Source of the DNA: Microbacterium oxydans
Lineage (GTDB): Bacteria > Actinomycetota > Actinomycetes > Actinomycetales > Microbacteriaceae
Length of the DNA: 64,000 nt
Assembly (NCBI RefSeq): GCF_006540085.1
Contig: NZ_BJOG01000008.1
Coordinates: forward strand, 186,001 to 250,000
Reading direction: 5' to 3'
This document shows, one piece after another, positions 33,220 through 41,698 of this stretch. Each line of letters opens with the position of its first letter. The first letter of the stretch is position 1. A model generated the notes under the pieces. The model ran no database searches. It saw nothing but the letters and a program-made list of their open reading frames with translations, and was not told the origin of the DNA. A program made the position numbers and the translations under genes.

Positions 33220-34010
33220 ACCGGCTCGGCCCCTCCCGCACGACCCGGTGGGTGATCGGCGTCCTCGTGGGTGCGTTCTTCGCGGTGCCCCTGGTGTCGA
33301 CGTTCCTCTTCACACTGCGCGACCCCGCCGGCGGACTCTCCTTCGCCCGCTGGATCGCGTTGTTCGACCCGGCGGCCGCAGCCACCCTCAAGCCGATCTG
33401 GACCGGTCTCGGCAACTCGCTGGTACTCGCCGTGGTGACTGTCGCCATCGTGCTGCTGCTGCTCGCCCCGACCATGATCCTGGTGAACCTGCGCTTCCCG
33501 AAGCTCAAGCCTGCCTTCGAGTTCGCGGTGCTGCTGCCGATCTCGATCCCCGCCATCGTGCTCGTGGTCGGCCTCGCACCGATCTACCTCCAGATCGGGC
33601 GGGCCCTCGGCACGGGCACCTGGACTCTCGCCTTCGCCTACGGGATCACCGTGCTGCCGTTCGCATTCCGCTCCATCCAGGCATCGATCGATGCGGCCGA
33701 TCTCCGGACGCTCTCCGAAGCCGCGCGGTCCCTCGGCGCGAGCTGGCCGACCGTGGTGCTGAAGGTGCTCGCCCCGAATCTCCGACAGGGGCTGCTTGCC
33801 GCGTCCCTCATCTCCATCGCCGTGGTGCTCGGAGAGTTCACGATCGCCTCGCTCCTGAACCGCCAGGTGTTCCAGACGGCCATGGTCGTGGTGAACAAAC
33901 AGGACCCCTACGCGCCGGCCATCTTCACGCTGCTCGCGCTGGTGTTCGTCTTCCTCCTGCTCCTCGTCATCGGCCGCGTCGCCCGCGGCACCGGAAAGGC
34001 CCGCTCATGA
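33216..34010 (+). CDS. ABC importer permease 2 (PotC-like)
   Basis: Second permease of 264 residues with about six helices and the EAA loop SEAARSLGASWPTVVLKVLAPNLRQG. It overlaps the first permease by 4 bases and the ATPase gene by 4 bases, so translation of the whole operon is coupled. GAGGTGG upstream supports the GTG start. Confidence 0.9.
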   Translation: MNRLGPSRTTRWVIGVLVGAFFAVPLVSTFLFTLRDPAGGLSFARWIALFDPAAAATLKPIWTGLGNSLVLAVVTVAIVLLLLAPTMILVNLRFPKLKPAFEFAVLLPISIPAIVLVVGLAPIYLQIGRALGTGTWTLAFAYGITVLPFAFRSIQASIDAADLRTLSEAARSLGASWPTVVLKVLAPNLRQGLLAASLISIAVVLGEFTIASLLNRQVFQTAMVVVNKQDPYAPAIFTLLALVFVFLLLLVIGRVARGTGKARS

Positions 34011-35098
34011 CCGTCAACCACGCGCTGCCGCGCACCAAGGACAATCTGCTGCTCGCCCAGGCGGGCGAAGGCACCCGTGTCGAGCTGCGGGGCATCGTCA
34101 AGAGCTACGCGGGCAACCGGGTGCTCCACGGGGTCGACCTCGACATCGCCCCCGGCGAGTTCGTCTCGCTCCTCGGACCCTCCGGGTGCGGCAAGACCAC
34201 GTTGCTGCGTGTGCTCGCCGGTCTCGAAGGCGCGGACGAAGGCGCCGTGCTGCTGGGTGGCGGCGATGTGTCGCGAGTGCCCACGAACAAGCGCGACATC
34301 GGCATGGTCTTCCAGTCGTACTCGCTCTTCCCGCACCTACGGGTGGCCGAGAACACGGCATTCGGCTTGCGGCGACGCGGCGTCGGCAAGGCTGAGGCCT
34401 CACGGCGCGCGGTCGACGCCCTTGCCCTGGTCGGCCTCGCCGACTTCGCGGATCGGTTCCCCCACCAGCTCTCCGGCGGCCAGCAGCAGCGCGTGGCACT
34501 CGCACGAGCGCTGGTGACCGAACCCAAGGTACTGCTGCTCGACGAACCGCTCTCGGCGCTCGATGCGAAGGTGCGCGTGCAGCTGCGCGACGAGATCCGC
34601 CGCATCCAGCTGAGGCTCGGGATCACGACCGTGTTCGTCACGCACGATCAGGAAGAGGCTCTGGCCGTCTCGGATCGGATCGCGGTGATGAACGCCGGCC
34701 GCATCGAGCAGATCGGTTCACCGGAGCAGCTGTACACGATGCCCTCCACGGCCGGGGTGGCGGCGTTCGTCGGCCTGTCCAGCGTCGTGTCGGGGGTGGC
34801 CGAGGGCGATCACGTCATGGTGTGGGGACAGCGGCTTCCGCTGCAGTCGCGGGCAGACGGTCCGGTCGACGTGTACCTGCGGCCGGAGAACGTCTACTTC
34901 GCGTCGGAGGCCGACGCCGCAGCCGAGGCCCTGGTCGAGGAGAGCACCTTCCTCGGCAGCATGCGTCGCACGCTCGTGCGCACCGAGTCCGGCGAACTCG
35001 TCCGGGTGCAGCATGCGCCAGGAACTCATCCGGCCTTCGGCGACCGGGTGCGCATCGCGATCGCCCCGGAGCCCGTGGCCGTGCATCCGCGCGGCTGA
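34007..35098 (+). CDS. ABC importer ATP-binding protein (PotA-like)
   Basis: Importer ATPase of 363 residues: Walker A GPSGCGKTT, Q-loop FQSYSLFPHL, signature [15 protein letters not shown], Walker B LLLDEPLSALDAK, H-loop VFVTHDQEEAL. The C-terminal ~110 residues form a TOBE-type regulatory domain (VDVYLRPENV...), typical of PotA/FbpC/CysA proteins. It is the last gene of the importer operon. Confidence 0.93.
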   Translation: MTVNHALPRTKDNLLLAQAGEGTRVELRGIVKSYAGNRVLHGVDLDIAPGEFVSLLGPSGCGKTTLLRVLAGLEGADEGAVLLGGGDVSRVPTNKRDIGMVFQSYSLFPHLRVAENTAFGLRRRGVGKAEASRRAVDALALVGLADFADRFPHQLSGGQQQRVALARALVTEPKVLLLDEPLSALDAKVRVQLRDEIRRIQLRLGITTVFVTHDQEEALAVSDRIAVMNAGRIEQIGSPEQLYTMPSTAGVAAFVGLSSVVSGVAEGDHVMVWGQRLPLQSRADGPVDVYLRPENVYFASEADAAAEALVEESTFLGSMRRTLVRTESGELVRVQHAPGTHPAFGDRVRIAIAPEPVAVHPRG

Positions 35099-35186
35099 CT
35101 CACCGCTCTTCCCCTGACATACCCCGGGCGCTAGCGTGAGGGCCGAGGGGCGGGGTTCCCTCCATCCGAGAGAGAAAGGACGCCTC

Positions 35187-35366
35187 ATGGCAGGCAAGTT
35201 CGAGCTGTACACCGACAAGTCCGGCGAGTACCGGTTCCGCCTGAAGGCCGGCAACGGCGAGGTCATCGCCATCAGCGAGGGCTACTCGTCGAAGTCCGCC
35301 GCTCTGAACGGCATCGACTCCGTGCGCCGCAACGCCGCGGACGCCGAGGTCGTCGAAGCCGACTGA
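35187..35366 (+). CDS. YegP/DUF1508 family protein
   Basis: Protein of 59 residues with a single DUF1508 repeat: MAGKFELYTDKSGEYRFRLKAGNGEVIAISEGYSSK... (compare YegP of E. coli, which has two repeats). The function is unclear; the family has been linked to stress. AGAAAGGA precedes the ATG. The stand-alone gene is followed by the 46-bp palindrome. Confidence 0.88.
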   Translation: MAGKFELYTDKSGEYRFRLKAGNGEVIAISEGYSSKSAALNGIDSVRRNAADAEVVEAD

Positions 35367-35369
35367 GCT

Positions 35370-35447
35370 CGAGACCCACGTTTCACGCCGAGACCCCCTG
35401 TTGCAGACGTCTGCAACAGGGGGTCTCGGCGATTGCGATGGGTCTCG
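35370..35447. terminator. Perfect 46-bp palindrome nested in an outer inverted repeat
   Basis: Bases 35386-35431 are a perfect palindrome with 23 complementary pairs and no loop, beginning CGCCGAGACCCCC and centred on GAC|GTC. It is flanked by CGAGACCCA (35370-35378) and its complement TGGGTCTCG (35439-35447). It lies between the convergent DUF1508 and amino-acid-importer genes, so it is probably a two-way terminator. Confidence 0.85.
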
Positions 35448-35464
35448 GCGAACCGGATCTCGTG

Positions 35465-36220
35465 TCAGAGCACGCGGGAGAGGAAGTCCTTCGTGCGCTG
35501 ATGCTGCGGGTTGCCGAGCACCTCGCGCGGGTCGCCCTCTTCGACGATGTAGCCGCCGTCCATGAAGATGAGACGGGATCCGACCTCGCGGGCGAAGCCC
35601 ATCTCGTGCGTGACGACGAGCATCGTCATCCCCTCGTCGGCCAGCGAGCGCATGACCTGCAGCACCTCGCCGACCAGTTCGGGATCGAGTGCCGATGTGG
35701 GCTCGTCGAACAGCATCATGTCGGGGTTCATGCACAGCGCCCTGGCGATCGCCACGCGCTGCTGCTGCCCTCCCGAGAGGTGCCCGGGGTAGGCGTCGGC
35801 CTTCTCCGCCAGACCGACCCGCGTGAGCATGGCATGGGCGATCAGCTCGGCTTCCTTCTTCGACCGCTTCTTCACGCGCTGCTGAGCGATCGTGAGATTG
35901 CCGAGCACGCTGAGGTGCGGGAAGAGGTTGAAGCTCTGGAAGACCATTCCGATGCGGGTGCGCACGCGGTCGATGTCGACGTCGGGGTCGGTGATGTCGA
36001 TCCCCTCGATCAGCACCTTGCCGCCGGTCGGCTCCTCGAGCAGGTTCACCGAGCGCAGCAGCGTCGACTTCCCCGATCCCGAAGGTCCGATCACGCACAC
36101 GACCTCGCCCTTGGTGACGGTGAGGTCGATGCCCTTGAGCACCTCGTTGTCGCCGAACGACTTCACGAGCCCCTGCACATCGATCGCGGGGGCGTGGACA
36201 TCAATCAGGTCGGTGATCAT
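35465..36220 (-). CDS. Amino-acid ABC importer ATP-binding protein (GlnQ-like)
   Basis: ATPase of 251 residues in the polar amino-acid uptake family: Walker [26 protein letters not shown], signature [15 protein letters not shown], Walker [16 protein letters not shown] and H-loop VVTHEMGFA. The EMGFA following the H-loop His is typical of GlnQ/HisP. Its ATG overlaps the permease stop. Confidence 0.94.
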   Translation of the reverse strand: MITDLIDVHAPAIDVQGLVKSFGDNEVLKGIDLTVTKGEVVCVIGPSGSGKSTLLRSVNLLEEPTGGKVLIEGIDITDPDVDIDRVRTRIGMVFQSFNLFPHLSVLGNLTIAQQRVKKRSKKEAELIAHAMLTRVGLAEKADAYPGHLSGGQQQRVAIARALCMNPDMMLFDEPTSALDPELVGEVLQVMRSLADEGMTMLVVTHEMGFAREVGSRLIFMDGGYIVEEGDPREVLGNPQHQRTKDFLSRVL

Positions 36221-37014
36221 CGCTGCCTCGACATCCGTCGCTCCAGCCACGCGCTGAAGCGCGTGAGCGGGATCGTCACGATCAGGTACAGGATCGCCGC
36301 CATGATCAACGGCGTTCCGTTCGCGTTCTGCGTGCTCGCATCGCGGGCGAACGTGGTGAGCTCCTTCGACCAGATGAAGGAACCCGCCACGAACAGCAGC
36401 GACGTATCCTTCAGCAGCAGCACGAACTCGTTGGTCAGGGGCGGGATGATGATCCGGAACCCCTGCGGCACGATGATCCAGAACGTCGTCTTCATGGGCG
36501 ACATGCCGAGCGAGCGGGCCGCCTCGGTCTGCCCCTTCGGAACGGCCTGGATACCCGCGCGGATCGTCTCGGCCATGTAGGCCGAGGCGACCAGGACGAG
36601 ACCGATGAGCCCGAGCACGACCGGCCCACCGAGCTTCGTCCCAGGCACACCCAGGGCGATCGGCAGGATGAAGGCGATGCCGAAGATCGTGAGGATCGCC
36701 GGCAGACCGCGGAACAACTCGATCCAGACCGTCGCGATCCAGCGGAACGGGGCGATGGTCGACAGCTTCATCAGTGCCAGCACGACACCGAGGACCAGCC
36801 CGCCGGCGAAAGCGACGGCCGTGAACCACAGCGTGTTGACCAGGGCCGTGGTGATGATCCCGGGGAACATCTTCGCCGCGACTTCAGGATTGAAGAACAG
36901 CGGTCCGATCTTCGCCCAGTCGGTGCTCACGATCGCCCAGACGGCGATCGCGATCAGCACCACGTAGACCGTGTAGCGATACAGCTTGCTCTTGGTGGTA
37001 CGCCTCAACGCCAT
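36217..37014 (-). CDS. Amino-acid ABC importer permease
   Basis: Protein of 265 residues of the HisM/GlnP type: [18 protein letters not shown] near the start, [15 protein letters not shown] and the EAA loop [24 protein letters not shown]. It lies between the binding-protein and ATPase genes. A single permease gene implies a homodimeric membrane channel. Confidence 0.94.
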   Translation of the reverse strand: MALRRTTKSKLYRYTVYVVLIAIAVWAIVSTDWAKIGPLFFNPEVAAKMFPGIITTALVNTLWFTAVAFAGGLVLGVVLALMKLSTIAPFRWIATVWIELFRGLPAILTIFGIAFILPIALGVPGTKLGGPVVLGLIGLVLVASAYMAETIRAGIQAVPKGQTEAARSLGMSPMKTTFWIIVPQGFRIIIPPLTNEFVLLLKDTSLLFVAGSFIWSKELTTFARDASTQNANGTPLIMAAILYLIVTIPLTRFSAWLERRMSRQR

Positions 37015-37048
37015 CGTCGAGGTCCTCCCGCTCTACCGATCCCGCCGG

Positions 37049-37867
37049 TCACTTGGCCGCGAGGTACTCGTCGTAGATCTTCTGGTAGCCGCCGTCGTCC
37101 TGGAGCTCCTTGAGCGCCTTGTTGACCGCATCGCGCAGCTCGTCCTTCTCACCCTTGGCGAAGGCGAACCCGTACGACTCGTCGGTCGGGTACGTCTCGA
37201 CGATCTTGTAGTCGGGGTCGTCCTGCTCGTGCACGTAGTTGACGGGCTGGTCCTGCAGGATCGCGTCGATCTGCCCCGCCTGCATGGCGGGCCACAGCTC
37301 GCCATCCGAGGGGTACTGCACGAGCTGCGCGCCCGGTGCGTTCTCGCCCGCGTAGGTCTCGCCGGTGGTGCCCTGCTGCACGCCGACGTTCTTCCCGTCG
37401 AGGTCGTCGATGGACTTGATGTCGGAGTCGGCGCGCACGAGCAGCGACTGCAACGAGTCGACGTACGGGTCGGAGAAGTCGATGTTCGCCTTGCGCTCAT
37501 CCGTGATCGTCATCGCCGACGCGCCGATGTCGCACGTGCCTGCCGCGAGGGTGGTGCCGGACTGCAACGCGTCGAACCCGACGTCCTGAACGGAGAGCTT
37601 CAGGTCGATCTTCTCGGCGATCGCACTGAGCAGGTCGATGTCGAAGCCCGAGTAGCCGGTCTCGCTGGAGGGGTCCTCGACCTCGAACGGCGGGTAGGGG
37701 ACGTCGGAGCACACGGTGAGCGTTCCGGCCTCGACGAGGCCGTACTTGTCGTCGGCGGCGGGAGCGTCACTGCTGCCCGCGTCGGACGATCCGGTGGCGC
37801 AGCCGGCGAGCGCGAGGGTGGCCGTCGCCACGAGGGCGAGACCGGCGATGAGGTTGCGACGAGGCAT
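37049..37867 (-). CDS. Amino-acid ABC importer binding lipoprotein
   Basis: Family 3 solute-binding lipoprotein of 272 residues. The lipobox is LALAGC (Cys about residue 22). The binding-protein landmarks PPFEVED, GYSGFDIDLLSAIAEKI, MTITDERKANIDFSDPY and QDQPVNYV match glutamine/glutamate/cystine-type proteins. ACAGGAG precedes the ATG at 37867. It is the first gene of the importer operon. Confidence 0.93.
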   Translation of the reverse strand: MPRRNLIAGLALVATATLALAGCATGSSDAGSSDAPAADDKYGLVEAGTLTVCSDVPYPPFEVEDPSSETGYSGFDIDLLSAIAEKIDLKLSVQDVGFDALQSGTTLAAGTCDIGASAMTITDERKANIDFSDPYVDSLQSLLVRADSDIKSIDDLDGKNVGVQQGTTGETYAGENAPGAQLVQYPSDGELWPAMQAGQIDAILQDQPVNYVHEQDDPDYKIVETYPTDESYGFAFAKGEKDELRDAVNKALKELQDDGGYQKIYDEYLAAK

Positions 37868-37918
37868 GTCGGCTCCTGTGAGTCGAGGGCACGGAGGCCC
37901 GCTGACGGGTAGGAGTTC

Positions 37919-37948
37919 ATCTAAACATGCGGCTCGTCGCGTGACCAA
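37919..37948 (-). promoter_or_regulatory. Candidate promoter of the amino-acid importer operon
   Basis: Minus strand: TTGGTC (-35) and TTAGAT (-10) with an 18-bp spacer, 52 bases upstream of the binding-protein ATG. The rest of the 172-base gap (37868-38039) shows nothing else clear. Confidence 0.4.
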
Positions 37949-38039
37949 TGACATCCACGTCCGCGCACATTACGTTTGTGTTGCGAGTAGGCCCCGATCA
38001 CACGTGGAAACCGAGTCCCTGAGCCGGCGCGACGCGGTC

Positions 38040-38342
38040 TCAGACCTCGAAGTCGACGGCGACTCGGGAGGCGACCACCGAGCGGATGTACGTGGCGACC
38101 TCGGCGTGCGCGGGATGCACCTGATACTCGTCGATCGCTTCGACCGACGCGAAGTCCGCGACGAGCGTGACGTCCCAGTTCGCCTCCGGGTAGGCGACGT
38201 TGGCCCCTGCCGAGATGGTGAGCAGCTGCGGCACGACGCCGTCGAGCGCGTTGAGGCGGCGGGCGACTTCCGCAGCCTGCGCCGCGCGCTCGGCAGCATC
38301 TTCGGAAGCGAGCTTCCAGGTCACGACGTGGCGGATCGTCAT
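38040..38342 (-). CDS. Dabb (stress-responsive A/B barrel) family protein
   Basis: Ferredoxin-like barrel protein of 100 residues, MTIRHVVTWKL...VAYPEANWDVTLVADFASVEAIDEYQVHPAHAEV; the YQVHPAH segment is the family signature. Dabb proteins are mostly uncharacterised, and some are cyclases or stress proteins. It is third in a tightly overlapping operon after rhodanese and glutaredoxin genes. Confidence 0.88.
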   Translation of the reverse strand: MTIRHVVTWKLASEDAAERAAQAAEVARRLNALDGVVPQLLTISAGANVAYPEANWDVTLVADFASVEAIDEYQVHPAHAEVATYIRSVVASRVAVDFEV

Positions 38343-38638
38343 AGCGCTTCCTTCACTCCGGTCTTCGCCGCCCCGTCACGGAGAGCGCCCTCGAGCGCCT
38401 CACGCAGTCGATCGGGTGCCACGCGCCAGTGCGCATGCAGCTCGCCGTCGATCAGGACCACGGGGATCTTCTCCCACCACAGGTCGTAGAGTGCGGGGTC
38501 GTCCTGGATCGACGCCTCGACGATCTCGATCTGCTCGGCTGCGGCGTCTGGCAGTTCGGCGACCACGGCGTCGATGACGTCGGAGGCGACGTCGCACAGG
38601 TGGCAGTCGGGCTTGCCGATCAGAGTCAGCGTGGTCAC
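38339..38638 (-). CDS. Glutaredoxin-family protein
   Basis: Thioredoxin-fold protein of 99 residues with the redox motif CHLC (Cys12, Cys15) and the cis-Pro region EKIPVVLIDGE. It belongs to the actinobacterial glutaredoxin-like family (DUF836-type). The GTG start overlaps the rhodanese stop (GTGA) and its stop overlaps the Dabb start (ATGA), so the three are translated together. Confidence 0.88.
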   Translation of the reverse strand: MTTLTLIGKPDCHLCDVASDVIDAVVAELPDAAAEQIEIVEASIQDDPALYDLWWEKIPVVLIDGELHAHWRVAPDRLREALEGALRDGAAKTGVKEAL

Positions 38639-38937
38639 GCCGACGGCACCTCGACCGCGCGGCCCTGGGCGATCCACTCGCCGGTCCCGCCCTCGACGTT
38701 CGTGGCGTCGTAGCCGCGCGACTCGAGCGCCTCGACCACACGCGCCGATCGACCGCCGGCCTGGCAGATGACGTCGAACGCCTCGCTCGGCAGCTCCTCG
38801 AGACGGTTGCCGATCTCCGACATGGGGATGTTGACGGCGCCGGGGACGTGTCCCGCGGCGAACTCGTCCACTTCCCGTACATCGATGAGCGGGGTACCGG
38901 TGCGCTCGGCGAGCTCGGTGACGGTGATCGACTTCAT
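38635..38937 (-). CDS. Single-domain rhodanese-like protein
   Basis: Protein of 100 residues with a complete rhodanese fold: LIDVREVDEFAAGHVPGAVNIPMSE and the active loop CQAGGRSA with catalytic Cys58. It may carry persulfide sulfur. The operon with a glutaredoxin suggests sulfur or thiol trafficking. GAGAGGTTGTC precedes the ATG, giving a reasonable ribosome binding site. Confidence 0.9.
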   Translation of the reverse strand: MKSITVTELAERTGTPLIDVREVDEFAAGHVPGAVNIPMSEIGNRLEELPSEAFDVICQAGGRSARVVEALESRGYDATNVEGGTGEWIAQGRAVEVPSA

Positions 38938-39015
38938 GACAACCTCTCGGCAGGACGGAGATGGGGCCGGAGACACAAAGCGCCCGTCCGAAGACAGGCG
39001 CTCGTGTCTGGTCGC

Positions 39016-39114
39016 TTACTTCTTGTTGCGACGCTGGTGGCGAGTCTTGCGAAGCAGCTTGCGGTGCTTCTTCTTCGCCATGCGCTTGCGGCGCTTCTTG
39101 ATGACAGAACCCAC
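39016..39114 (-). CDS. Small ribosomal protein bS22 (AURKAIP1/COX24-like)
   Basis: A 32-residue, extremely basic protein beginning MGSVIKKRRKRMAKKKH and ending RRNKK. It is almost identical to mycobacterial bS22 (Rv0500B-type), seen bound to the 30S subunit in mycobacterial ribosome structures and related to mitochondrial AURKAIP1/COX24. The start is GTG with GAGG 5 nt upstream. It follows the small HTH gene, as Rv0500B follows Rv0500A in Mycobacterium. It is easily missed because of its size. Confidence 0.93.
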   Translation of the reverse strand: MGSVIKKRRKRMAKKKHRKLLRKTRHQRRNKK

Positions 39115-39138
39115 GGAAACCTCACTAAGTCAGTGGCT

Positions 39139-39162
39139 GGGTGTCTCCGAAATCGGACACCC
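39139..39162 (-). promoter_or_regulatory. Leader hairpin upstream of bS22
   Basis: GGGTGTC (39139-39145) pairs with GACACCC (39156-39162) in the 5' region of the bS22 mRNA. A -10-like TAGACT lies further upstream (minus strand, 39192-39197). It could be a regulatory leader or part of an upstream terminator. Confidence 0.45.
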
Positions 39163-39270
39163 GGGTACGGGCACGGAAAATGCCTCGGGTCAGTCTAGCA
39201 AACCCGAAGGCGTGGGCTGTCACACGCGCCTTCCGCCCGAGGGCGGCCGAGCATGGGACAGCCTGCGACG

Positions 39271-39462
39271 TCAACCGACGTCGGCGATGGGTCGCTGCAG
39301 CGCATCGGCCACAGCGGACTCCGGAACACGATAGCTGCGGCCGAAACGGACGGCGGGCAGCTCCCCAGCATGAACCAGCCGGTACACGGTCATCTTGGAC
39401 ACGCGCATCAGCTCGGCGACCTCAGCAACCGTGAGGAATCGGACGTCAGGAACCTCGGGCAT
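39271..39462 (-). CDS. Excisionase/BldC-like helix-turn-helix protein
   Basis: MerR-superfamily mini-regulator of 63 residues: FLTVAEVAELMRVSKMTVYRLVHAGELPAVRFGRSYRVPESAV. It lacks the effector domain of full MerR proteins. The sequence is very close to what I know of Rv0500A in Mycobacterium and related to BldC. ATG 39462 has AAGGGG upstream. Its position ahead of bS22 is conserved in actinobacteria as far as I know. Confidence 0.9.
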   Translation of the reverse strand: MPEVPDVRFLTVAEVAELMRVSKMTVYRLVHAGELPAVRFGRSYRVPESAVADALQRPIADVG

Positions 39463-39489
39463 CCCACGTACCCCTTTCTCGATGTGCAC

Positions 39490-39519
39490 ACTCTATGTGG
39501 TAGCTGGGACACGTGTAAA
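39490..39519 (-). promoter_or_regulatory. Promoter of the small HTH gene
   Basis: Minus strand: TTTACA (39514-39519) and TAGAGT (39490-39495) with an 18-bp spacer, 28 nt upstream of the ATG. Confidence 0.6.
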
Positions 39520-39679
39520 CCTCTGTGACCCGTGTGATCAGTGAGGCATCGCGGGACTCTGAGAGGCGCCCAGCCGGCGCATAGGCATTCTGCGGGCTTC
39601 GCTCAATCGCGACTGGCAGAGTCATCGCAGGTCTCGTGCGGCACCGCCGAGTCCGCCCCCCGGGTGTGGGGACCCGCAC

Positions 39680-39720
39680 CTCTCCCCTGACGGCAAGCCC
39701 CCCGTGTCGTCAGGGGAGAG
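39680..39720 (-). terminator. Stem-loop 3' of the ArsR-type gene
   Basis: CTCTCCCCTGACG (39680-39692) pairs perfectly with CGTCAGGGGAGAG (39708-39720). It lies just after the stop of the ArsR-type gene (39744, minus strand) and has no T-run. Apart from this and the HTH promoter I see nothing in the 280-base gap 39463-39743. Confidence 0.75.
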
Positions 39721-39743
39721 TCGTTGCGGGGATCGCCCGAACG

Positions 39744-40160
39744 TCAGGCGCCGAGGCGCTTGAGCGCCGACGCGACCACATGCTTCGCGGATGCCGCCGC
39801 GCGTCCGACGACCTCGGCCGCGTGGGCGGCGCTGTCGGGAAGCGAGGCACCCGGGTATGCGATGTCGGGCGCACCATCTCCGAAGGCATCCACCAGGAAC
39901 GGCACCAGCCAGTCGTCGACGACCTCGAGCGGCTCGACCGCGAGGCTGTAGAAGCGACGCTGTCCGTCCTCGCGCACGGTGACGAGTTCGGCATCGCGGA
40001 GCACCTTGAGGTGCTTCGACACGGTGGGCTGGCTGATACCCAGATCGGCGACGATCTGGCTGACGCTGGTGCCGGCCTCTCCTTCGGTCGTGCGCCGCAG
40101 CAGGAGCTGGAGGATGTCTCGCCTCGTACCGTCTGCGATCACGTCGAAGATGTCCGTCAT
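39744..40160 (-). CDS. ArsR-type winged-helix regulator
   Basis: Protein of 138 residues. The N-terminal ArsR domain reads FDVIADGTRRDILQLLL...SVSQIVADLGISQPTVSKHLKVLRDAELVTVREDGQRRFYSL. The C-terminal ~50 residues are Ala-rich without the metal-binding Cys pattern. It is divergent from the potassium-uptake genes. TACCCT lies 6 nt before the ATG. Its ligand and targets are unknown. Confidence 0.88.
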   Translation of the reverse strand: MTDIFDVIADGTRRDILQLLLRRTTEGEAGTSVSQIVADLGISQPTVSKHLKVLRDAELVTVREDGQRRFYSLAVEPLEVVDDWLVPFLVDAFGDGAPDIAYPGASLPDSAAHAAEVVGRAAASAKHVVASALKRLGA

Positions 40161-40166
40161 GAGTTC

Positions 40167-40172
40167 AGGGTA
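40167..40172 (-). promoter_or_regulatory. Candidate -10 box (TACCCT), leaderless start
   Basis: Minus-strand TACCCT, 6 nt, then the ATG of the ArsR-type gene. Confidence 0.45.
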
Positions 40173-40267
40173 GTCGTCCCCGGCACGGAGTACCATGACG
40201 AAGGCTCGGCGACAGGCGCCGTGCCGCCGCCCGAGGCAGGGCGTGCGACGACACACAGGGGGCAGCG

Positions 40268-41698
40268 ATGTCGGGCATCGTTTCGGCGTCGTCCCCGCGC
40301 GAGAGCCTGAAGAGCGCAGCCGGCTGGGTCAAGCACCTCGTGACGTCATCGCCGTCGCGCTTCGCGATCGTGATCTTCGCTCTGCTGATCCTCGTCTTCA
40401 CGGTGCTGCTCTCCCTGCCCATCGCCTCCGCGTCCGGCAGGGTCACCCCCCTCAGCGATGCGCTGTTCACCGCCGTCTCCACCATCTGCGTGACGGGACT
40501 CGCCACCGTCGACATGGCCAACTACTGGTCGCCCTTCGGACACGTGCTGATCTTCCTCGGCGTGAACATCGGCGCGCTGGGGGTGCTGACCCTCGCATCG
40601 CTCATGGGAATGCTGATCTCGAAGCGTCTCGGTCTGCGAGCCAAGCTGATGGCGGCAGGCGACACGAACCCGATGCGCGCGCACGGCGGTGTCGTCAACG
40701 AGAGCCAGACCGTGCGACTCGGCGAGGTCGGCCAGCTGCTCACCACGGTCGCCGTCTCGGCGCTGATCATCGAGGCGTCGCTCGCGATCCTCCTCTACCC
40801 CGCCCTCGTGATGGCCAAGGTCGACCCGATCGCGGCGCTCTGGGAGGCGCCCTACTTCGCGGCGATGGCGTTCACGAACACCGGATTCGCGCCGAACGAC
40901 GGCGGCGTCGCCGTCTTCGCCGACGACTACCTGGTGCTCTCGCTCCTGATGGTCGGCGTCTTCCTCGGCAGCATCGGCTTCCCGGTCATCTATACCCTCG
41001 CCAAGCATGTCTGGCATGTGAAGCGCTGGTCCCTGCACTCCAAGCTCACCATCGTCACCACCGTCCTGCTCTTCATCCTGGGTGCTGCCGTCTTCGTGAT
41101 CCTCGAGTTCAACAACCCGAAGACCTTCGGCTCGATGGATGCCACCGACACCACGTTCCAAGCCTTCTTCCTGTCGGCGATGACACGCTCCGGCGGCTTC
41201 AACGTGATCGAGATGGACGACCTGAACGGCTCGTCCCTGCTCGCGGCGAGCATGCTCATGTTCGTCGGCGGCGGCTCCGCCTCGACCGCGGGCGGGATCA
41301 AGGTGACCACCCTCGCCGTCCTCGCCATCGCCGTCTGGTCCGAGGCCAAGGGACGCCAGTCCGTCGAAGCCTTCGGTCGCCGCATCCCCAGCGACGTGCA
41401 GCGCGTCGCCCTCAGCGTCGTCGCGTGGGGAGCGACGATCGTCGCGCTGTCGACCATCGTGATCGCGCAGATCACCAAGGCCGACATCAGTCACGTGCTC
41501 TTCGATGTGATCTCCGCGTTCGGTACCGTCGGTCTCTCGACAGGCCTCACCGGCGAGCTGCCGGATTCCGCCTCCTACGTCATGGCCGCGACGATCTTCA
41601 TGGGCCGCGTTGGTACAGTGACTCTCGCCGCGGCGGTCGCCGCGACATCGCGAACGCAGTACTACTCACTGCCCGTGGAAAGGCCGATCGTTGGTTGA
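40268..41698 (+). CDS. ktrB: KtrB/TrkH-type potassium uptake channel
   Basis: Ion-conducting subunit of 476 residues with four M1-P-M2 repeats. Selectivity-filter-like P-loops appear as TVSTICVTGLAT, AFTNTGFAP, AMTRSGGF and AFGTVGLSTGL. These are the single-glycine filters of the Trk/Ktr superfamily. AGGGGGCAGCG precedes the ATG. The next gene, an RCK-domain protein, overlaps its 3' end, forming a KtrAB system. Confidence 0.93.
   Translation: MSGIVSASSPRESLKSAAGWVKHLVTSSPSRFAIVIFALLILVFTVLLSLPIASASGRVTPLSDALFTAVSTICVTGLATVDMANYWSPFGHVLIFLGVNIGALGVLTLASLMGMLISKRLGLRAKLMAAGDTNPMRAHGGVVNESQTVRLGEVGQLLTTVAVSALIIEASLAILLYPALVMAKVDPIAALWEAPYFAAMAFTNTGFAPNDGGVAVFADDYLVLSLLMVGVFLGSIGFPVIYTLAKHVWHVKRWSLHSKLTIVTTVLLFILGAAVFVILEFNNPKTFGSMDATDTTFQAFFLSAMTRSGGFNVIEMDDLNGSSLLAASMLMFVGGGSASTAGGIKVTTLAVLAIAVWSEAKGRQSVEAFGRRIPSDVQRVALSVVAWGATIVALSTIVIAQITKADISHVLFDVISAFGTVGLSTGLTGELPDSASYVMAATIFMGRVGTVTLAAAVAATSRTQYYSLPVERPIVG

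Noticed and set aside
39463..39743. Possible tRNA or small gene in the gap
   Set aside because: No T-arm GGTTCGA-type motif or cloverleaf; only a promoter and a terminator-like hairpin were supportable.
40173..40267. c-di-AMP riboswitch upstream of ktrB
   Set aside because: A ydaO-type switch would be plausible for potassium genes, but the gap is under 110 bases and lacks recognisable conserved elements.
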